In this document: in pieces, positions 59,412 to 64,000 of the stretch
Numbering within the stretch: the stretch's first letter is position 1
How the letters are laid out: each line of letters opens with the position of its first letter
DNA from: Bryobacterales bacterium
Lineage (GTDB): Bacteria > Acidobacteriota > Terriglobia > Bryobacterales > Bryobacteraceae
NCBI GenBank assembly: GCA_020852755.1
Contig: JADZAF010000193.1
Span: 16,487-80,486, forward strand
Length of the DNA stretch: 64,000 bases
Reading direction: 5' to 3'
Made by a program: the position numbers and the translations under genes
Notes under the pieces: generated by a model
What the model was told of the DNA's origin: nothing
Databases searched by the model: none
The model's input: only the letters and a program-made list of their open reading frames with translations

Positions 59412-61167
59412 GCCGCGAAAGATCCCAGTAGATGATGGCGCCGCCCACCAGAGCGGCGGCCAGGAAAGCGATACCGATACCGTAATCCTTGAGCAGGATC
59501 TTGCCGGCCCCGAACAGCGCGCCGTAAATCAGCACGCAGCCGGCGATCCAGTCCAGGAAATCATAGCGCGTGTCCCTGGACGGCGTCACCCCGGGCGCCA
59601 GGCGGGCGACGGGTTTCCAGAAGGTGCTCGCGGGGCGCACCCGCCGGTAGAAGGCCACCAGGGTTTCGTCGGGCTCCGGCGCGGTCAGGAAGGTGACCGC
59701 CAGCCAGACCGCGGTCGTGATGCCCACGGTCGCCAGCATGATGTACGCGAAGCCCAGCGGGTCGGCGCTGGAGAAGCCGAAATACAACTGCATGGTGACC
59801 GAGACCACGAAGGCCGCCGCCATGGCCGAGACCTCGCTCCAGGCGTTGATCCGCCACCAGAACCAGCGCAGGATGAGGACCGTCCCCGTGCCCGCCCCGG
59901 TCACGATCAGCAACTGCCAGGCTCCGGCGATGGAGTCCATGTAGAAAGTGACCCCGGCGGAAATCACGGTCAGCAGCACGGTGGCCCACTGGGAGACGCG
60001 CACGTAGTGTTTTTCGTCGCGGTCCCGGCGCAGGAAGCGGCGGTAGAAATCGTTGACCAGGTAGCTGGCGCCCCAATTGAGCTGGGTGCCGATGGTGGAC
60101 ATGAAGGCGGCGGCGAAAGCCGCCACCATCAGGCCGCGCAGCGAAGCCGGCAGGTGATCGATCATGACCCGTATGTAGCCGGTCTCCGGGTCCGCCAGAT
60201 TGGGATACAGGATGATGGAGGCCAGCCCCGTGAGGATCCAGGGCCAGGGCCGTATGGCATAGTGCGCGATGTTGAACCACAGGGTGGCCAACAGCGAGTG
60301 CCGCTCGTCCCGGGCGCAGAACATGCGCTGCGCCACGAATCCGCCGCCTCCCGGTTCGGCGCCCGGGTACCAGGTGGCCCACCAGTTGAGCGAGATGTAG
60401 ACCAGGAAGGTGGTCAGCGGCATCCAGGCGGAGTGGAGGTCGGGCACGAAACTGAGTACGGAGCCGGAAGTTCCGGTCGCCAGGTCCTTGGCCCGGTCGA
60501 TAGCTGCCAGTTGCGCTTTCATCGAATCGATGCCACCCACCGCCTGGACCGCCGCCACCGCCAGAGCGATCACCATCGACATCTTGATGACGAACTGGAA
60601 CAGGTCGGTGACCAGCACACCCCAGAGCCCGGCCAGCGTGGAGATGAAAGAAGTCAGGGCGATCATCCCCAGGACGATAGCGAGGGCCGCCGTCTTGTCC
60701 ACTCCCAGGATCAGCATCAGGATCTTCACCATCGCCAGGTTCACCCAGCCCAGGATGATACAGTTGATGGGAACACCCAGGTAGAGGGCACGGAAACCGC
60801 GCAGGAAGGCGGCCGGCCGGCCCGCGTAGCGGATTTCCGCGAATTCCACATCCGTCATGACGCCCGAACGCCGCCAGAGCCGCGCGAAGAAGAAAACCGT
60901 GAGCATGCCGCTGGCGACGAAATTCCACCACAGCCAGTTGCCGGCGACACCGTTGCGCGCCACCATGCCGGTGACGGCCAGCGGCGTGTCGGCGGCGAAA
61001 GTGGTTGCAACCATTGAGGTTCCGGCCAGCCACCAGGGCACGTTGCGCCCCGAAAGAAAGAATTCCCCCGTGTTCTTTCCCGCCCGCGCCTTGTAGTAGA
61101 AGCCGATGGCCAGGTTGAACAGGAAGTACAGGGCAACGATGATCCAGTCAAGGAAAGTGAGCTGCAC
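59386..61167 (-). CDS. Sodium:solute symporter (SSS family)
   Basis: 593 aa with 13-15 membrane helices. The signature region YLAGR-type motif appears as GEFFLSGRNVPWWLAGTSMV, and FAAAFMSTIGTQLNWGASYLVND in helix 8-9 is a sodium-site pattern of the family. A C-terminal ~150-residue membrane extension follows. It imports a sugar or organic acid with sodium. It is translated ahead of the glycosidase gene with which it overlaps by up to 26 bp. Confidence 0.9.
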   Translation of the reverse strand: MQLTFLDWIIVALYFLFNLAIGFYYKARAGKNTGEFFLSGRNVPWWLAGTSMVATTFAADTPLAVTGMVARNGVAGNWLWWNFVASGMLTVFFFARLWRRSGVMTDVEFAEIRYAGRPAAFLRGFRALYLGVPINCIILGWVNLAMVKILMLILGVDKTAALAIVLGMIALTSFISTLAGLWGVLVTDLFQFVIKMSMVIALAVAAVQAVGGIDSMKAQLAAIDRAKDLATGTSGSVLSFVPDLHSAWMPLTTFLVYISLNWWATWYPGAEPGGGGFVAQRMFCARDERHSLLATLWFNIAHYAIRPWPWILTGLASIILYPNLADPETGYIRVMIDHLPASLRGLMVAAFAAAFMSTIGTQLNWGASYLVNDFYRRFLRRDRDEKHYVRVSQWATVLLTVISAGVTFYMDSIAGAWQLLIVTGAGTGTVLILRWFWWRINAWSEVSAMAAAFVVSVTMQLYFGFSSADPLGFAYIMLATVGITTAVWLAVTFLTAPEPDETLVAFYRRVRPASTFWKPVARLAPGVTPSRDTRYDFLDWIAGCVLIYGALFGAGKILLKDYGIGIAFLAAALVGGAIIYWDLSRRGWSTVVE

Positions 61168-61315
61168 TTTTCAACCGATCCTGTGTAAAACTTTGTGGAA
61201 AAACGCTACACGACCGGGCCAATCGCGAGAGCCGTAATGGACTTGTAACACATTGCACACACCTTCAGCACCTCTCCGGGGGGCGCCGGACCGGGGTAGA
61301 GAACGCGGTCCGGAA

Positions 61316-61936
61316 TCAGACCCAGACCCTTTCGAGCGGCACTCCCCGGGCGCACCACTCGCAGTTCTCGGCGCTGGTACGGTAACTGGCTTCGAGCTTG
61401 GCCAGGTAGTAGAAGGGCAGGTCGCCGAAACTCGGGGTCCGCGGCGTGGGCTGGTACACCACCACGGCCAGGGCGACCACCTGGGCTCCCCGCGACTCGA
61501 CGTACTCCTTCACTTCGGCCAGGTTCTTCCCGGTCCGCAGAATGTCGTCCACCAGCACCACGCGTTCTCCCGGGACCTGCTCGAGGAACTGGCGGAAACG
61601 CCAGGCCCGCTCGGCGCAGTCCTCCCCGCGCTCGGCCCAATACACCTGGTGCGACCGCAGCGCCTCGCAGACCCCGTAGGCGACCGGCAGGCCCGCCGTG
61701 GCCGGAGCCACGATCGACAACTCGGAGATGGCGGCCCGTATTTCCGGGTTCTGGCGCAGTTTCCGGCTGAGACCGACGCTCAGCGTCCGGGCATGCTGGG
61801 AGTAGCGCATGGCCAGAGGGATTTGCAGGTACTCGTCCGAGTGCAAGCCGTTGGGATATTCGAAATGGCCGATGCGCAGCGCTCCGGTCTCTTTCAGGAT
61901 TCGCACGACCTCTTCTTCAGTAGGCACTATGTTCAT
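61316..61936 (-). CDS. pyrE: Orotate phosphoribosyltransferase
   Basis: 206 aa. The PRPP-binding motif VVLVDDILRTGKN is at residues 126-138, and the conserved FEYPNGLHSDEYLQ near the N-terminus matches orotate binding in a distinct PyrE subgroup. It makes OMP in pyrimidine synthesis. A C-terminal ~25 residues include CEWC, which could bind metal; this is unusual. It sits 34 bp downstream of the sugar transferase gene on the same strand. The gap 61168-61315 holds no gene. Confidence 0.85.
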   Translation of the reverse strand: MNIVPTEEEVVRILKETGALRIGHFEYPNGLHSDEYLQIPLAMRYSQHARTLSVGLSRKLRQNPEIRAAISELSIVAPATAGLPVAYGVCEALRSHQVYWAERGEDCAERAWRFRQFLEQVPGERVVLVDDILRTGKNLAEVKEYVESRGAQVVALAVVVYQPTPRTPSFGDLPFYYLAKLEASYRTSAENCEWCARGVPLERVWV

Positions 61937-61970
61937 GGCAATCAGGCCGGGCAGCCCACGGCGGCCGCCG

Positions 61971-63401
61971 TCAGTTGGCTCCCTTTCCGGTCAGCACGCG
62001 AGGGATCGTCAGCAGCAGGATCTTCCAGTCCAGGGCGAGCGACCAGTTGTCGATGTACTGCATGTCCAGCTTCATCCAGGTTTCGAAATCCACCTCGTCG
62101 CGTCCCGCCAGGGCCCACAGGCAGGTGAGGCCGGGCCGCATGCGCAGGCGCCGCCGCTGCCAGCGCTGATAGTGCGCCACTTCGTCGGGAACCGCCGGCC
62201 GGGGGCCGACCAGGGACATGTCTCCCTTGAGCACGTTCCAGAGCTGAGGCCACTCGTCGATGGAGAACTTCCTCAGCAACCGGCCGACCGGAGTCAGCCG
62301 CGGATCGTTGGGGATCTTGAAGGCGGTGTCGCGAACATTCAGATGCTCCACCGCCGCTTTCATCGCCTCCGCGTTCACCACCATGGACCGGAACTTGTAG
62401 AACACGAAGCCGCGGCCGTTCAACCCGCAGCGCATCTGGCGGAAGATCACGGGACCGGGCGAAGTCAGCTTGATGAGCGCCGCCACCAGGAGCATGAGGG
62501 GGAACAGGACCACCAGGGCGCCCGCGGAGAGCAGCACGTCGATCACGCGCTTGGCCAGCAGGCGCACTTCGTCGTGGGGCGCGGCGGAGAAAGTCAGCAG
62601 GGGCGTAAAGCCCAGCCGGTCCAGGTAGACCTCGCTGTTCACGTGCGGGAAGAAATCCACCGCCACGCGCGTGCGCACGCCTTCCTCATCGCAGAGCAGG
62701 AAGATGTCTTCCAGGTCGGTGAGGCTGTCGCTGCCCACCGCGAAGATGACCTCGTCGATCACGTGGTCGCGCAGCAGGCTGGGCAGCTTCTGGATGGGAT
62801 GGACCGGGTAGGAAGACTGCAGCTTCACCTCGGCCGGCGCGGAAGCCGGGTCCAGCACGAGGAAGCCGGTCAGCCGGATGCCGTAGCGGACCGAGCGTTC
62901 CAGGGCCTCTCCCAGCCGCAGCGCCCGCTCGCCCCAGCCCGCCACCAGCACGTAGCGGGGGGCGGCGAATTCGCGGCGGATCAGGCCTACCAGCCGCCCG
63001 GCGGTGAGCCGGAACAGCAGCAGCGACGCCCAACTGTACACCACGAAAAGGGCCAGAAAAGGGCGGCTCAGGTCCAGCCGCAGCAGGAACTGGAAGATGA
63101 CCACCGCGATGGCGCCCCAGGCGCACTGGCGGGAGGTGTCCCGCAGGATCACCCGGGGGTCCCCGGAGTCCAGCCGCTCGTAGATGGCGAGCCACAGGGC
63201 CGCCAGCAGCCAGGTGACCAGCGCAAAGCCCAGCACCAGGGCTTTGACCGGGGCCAGCAGGTAGAAAACCCGCTCCAGCGGCAGCAGGAGACGGGTCTGG
63301 TAAGCGGCTTCGAAAGCCAGCGCGGTCACCACGATATCCGACAGGCCAAAGAGCACCCTGGCCCTGCGCTGATGGCGGCTGAACACTTCGGTTGTCAGCA
63401 T
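61971..63401 (-). CDS. Polyprenyl-phosphate sugar phosphotransferase (WcaJ/WbaP-like)
   Basis: 476 aa. Four or five N-terminal membrane helices (residues ~15-125), a CoA-binding-like Rossmann domain (~150-265), and a C-terminal bacterial sugar transferase domain (~285-476) starting KRVIDVLLSAGALVVLFPLM and carrying FYKFRSMVVNAE, LTPVGRLLRKFSIDEWPQLWNV and MSLVGPRP. It starts exopolysaccharide repeat units on undecaprenyl phosphate at the inner membrane. No glycosyltransferase cluster follows in the window. Confidence 0.93.
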   Translation of the reverse strand: MLTTEVFSRHQRRARVLFGLSDIVVTALAFEAAYQTRLLLPLERVFYLLAPVKALVLGFALVTWLLAALWLAIYERLDSGDPRVILRDTSRQCAWGAIAVVIFQFLLRLDLSRPFLALFVVYSWASLLLFRLTAGRLVGLIRREFAAPRYVLVAGWGERALRLGEALERSVRYGIRLTGFLVLDPASAPAEVKLQSSYPVHPIQKLPSLLRDHVIDEVIFAVGSDSLTDLEDIFLLCDEEGVRTRVAVDFFPHVNSEVYLDRLGFTPLLTFSAAPHDEVRLLAKRVIDVLLSAGALVVLFPLMLLVAALIKLTSPGPVIFRQMRCGLNGRGFVFYKFRSMVVNAEAMKAAVEHLNVRDTAFKIPNDPRLTPVGRLLRKFSIDEWPQLWNVLKGDMSLVGPRPAVPDEVAHYQRWQRRRLRMRPGLTCLWALAGRDEVDFETWMKLDMQYIDNWSLALDWKILLLTIPRVLTGKGAN

Positions 63402-63473
63402 AGCATGGCAACGCGGCCGGGGAACGCCTCTCGAGACGCGGCGCGCGCGGGAGGCTTATACTGGCTTCAAACC

Positions 63474-64000
63474 ATGGGATGCAGCATGGAACCCCCTGCG
63501 GTTGCGGCTCACGAATCCGCTTTTGAAATGGCTACGTCCGCGATCCGCTTCGGTCCCGGCGTGACGCGCGAGGTGGGGCTGGACCTGGCCGATCTGGGCG
63601 CCCGCCGCGTGCTGGTGCTGACCGATCCCAACCTGCGCCGGCTTCGGCCGGTGGAGTGCGTGCTGGAGTCCCTGGCTGGCGCCGGGATCGCCTGCGCGGT
63701 CTACGAGCAGGTGCGGATCGAGCCCACCGACGAGTCCTTCCTGGATGCCATCGCGTTCGCCGCCGCCGGCGAGTACGACGGCTTCGTGGCCGTGGGCGGC
63801 GGTTCCACCATCGACACGGCCAAGGCCGTCAACCTGTACACCACCTACCCGCCCGGGGACTTCCTGGACTACGTGAATCCGCCTGTTGGAAAGGGCCTGC
63901 CGCCGCCCGGGCCGCTGAAGCCGCTGATCGCCATCCCGACCACGGCGGGCACGGGCAGCGAAACCACCGGAGTGGCGATCTTCGACCTGGTGCGGATGCA
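63474..64000 (+). CDS. Iron-dependent alcohol dehydrogenase, hydroxyacid-oxoacid transhydrogenase type (5' part)
   Basis: The 175 codons to the window edge read MGCSMEPPAVAAHESAFEMA and continue. AVGGGSTIDTAKAVNLYTTY is the NAD-binding motif of iron-containing dehydrogenases, and DYVNPPVGKG with IAIPTTAGTGSETTG fits the ADHFE1-like branch. This branch oxidises 4-hydroxybutyrate with 2-oxoglutarate. The start at 63474 or 63486 is possible. A TATACT at 63457-63462 would start transcription about 5 nt before the first ATG. The gene runs off the right edge. Confidence 0.88.
   Translation, partial: MGCSMEPPAVAAHESAFEMATSAIRFGPGVTREVGLDLADLGARRVLVLTDPNLRRLRPVECVLESLAGAGIACAVYEQVRIEPTDESFLDAIAFAAAGEYDGFVAVGGGSTIDTAKAVNLYTTYPPGDFLDYVNPPVGKGLPPPGPLKPLIAIPTTAGTGSETTGVAIFDLVRM

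Noticed and set aside
59236..61017. 593-codon antisense frame across the sodium symporter
   Set aside because: Composition typical of antisense of a membrane protein; symporter homology is unambiguous.
1..64000. rRNA, tRNA, prophage or transposase genes
   Set aside because: I looked for characteristic sequences and proteins and found none; only small palindromic and tandem repeats are present.

Overview
The window is GC-rich, densely packed, complex-soil-bacterium DNA. It has no rRNA, tRNA, phage or insertion-sequence genes that I can see. Several features point to an acidobacterium of the Solibacter/Bryobacter type: two large Oar-like TonB-dependent receptors with N-terminal carboxypeptidase-regulatory domains, an ADOP-type FtsX permease coupled to a PadR regulator, a fragment resembling the acidobacterial VWFA-related family, and about a dozen metabolic enzymes carrying twin-arginine (Tat) signals. 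This placement is inferred from gene content, not from a marker-gene search.

Layout. 1-6786: the N-terminal part of a TPR protein (runs off the left edge), a decayed tandem duplication, a Tat-exported enolase-superfamily enzyme and a TonB receptor. 6781-12168: an SRPBCC protein, endonuclease III (nth), a short minisatellite, a VWFA-like remnant, a DUF6807/PmoA-family secreted protein, a NadD-like nucleotidyltransferase, a Tat-exported DapA-family protein and a zinc-ribbon membrane protein. 12182-25319: carbohydrate and acid catabolism (a TIM-barrel-like Tat protein, a SIS-like Tat protein, a 20-bp minisatellite, a sugar-acid dehydratase divergent from an AstE/AspA-like deacylase coupled to an MFS transporter, RraA, a large secreted glycosidase candidate, a lipoprotein sulfatase, a two-domain VOC protein and a small membrane protein). 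25388-32744: radical SAM, PqaA-like hydrolase, second TonB receptor, Gfo/Idh/MocA oxidoreductase. 32856-39618: 7Fe ferredoxin, queD, dinG, siroheme-synthase N-domain and der, then a Tat-tagged SelA-like PLP protein, a DoxX-like protein and a VOC protein. 39632-44989: a minus-strand operon of DUF2461, aldo/keto reductase, tetraheme cytochrome-FGE fusion, Gfo/Idh/MocA and sugar-phosphate-isomerase-like protein. 45018-50939: murB, DUF4920, carD, another isomerase-like protein, a DRE-TIM acyltransferase and phosphate butyryltransferase. 50941-64000: ADOP permease/padR, hemD-atpZ-atpI-atpB-atpE, a large secreted glycosidase candidate with a sodium/solute symporter, pyrE, a polyprenyl-phosphate sugar transferase, and the 5' part of an iron-dependent alcohol dehydrogenase of the hydroxyacid-oxoacid transhydrogenase type.

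How it may work together. The TonB receptors, sulfatase, glycosidase candidates and Tat-exported oxidoreductases, isomerases and dehydratases look like a periplasmic route for modified sugars, feeding MFS and SSS transporters at the inner membrane. The most distinctive locus is 39632-44236. There, Tat-exported NAD(P)-fold oxidoreductases are translationally linked to a secreted protein with four CxxCH haem motifs fused to an FGE-like domain that lacks the catalytic cysteines. I read this as a candidate periplasmic sugar-oxidation and electron-transfer module; that is inference. Two minisatellites grown from an identical 29-bp palindromic seed, an atpE with sodium-ligand residues, and several nearly leaderless promoters are further points of interest.
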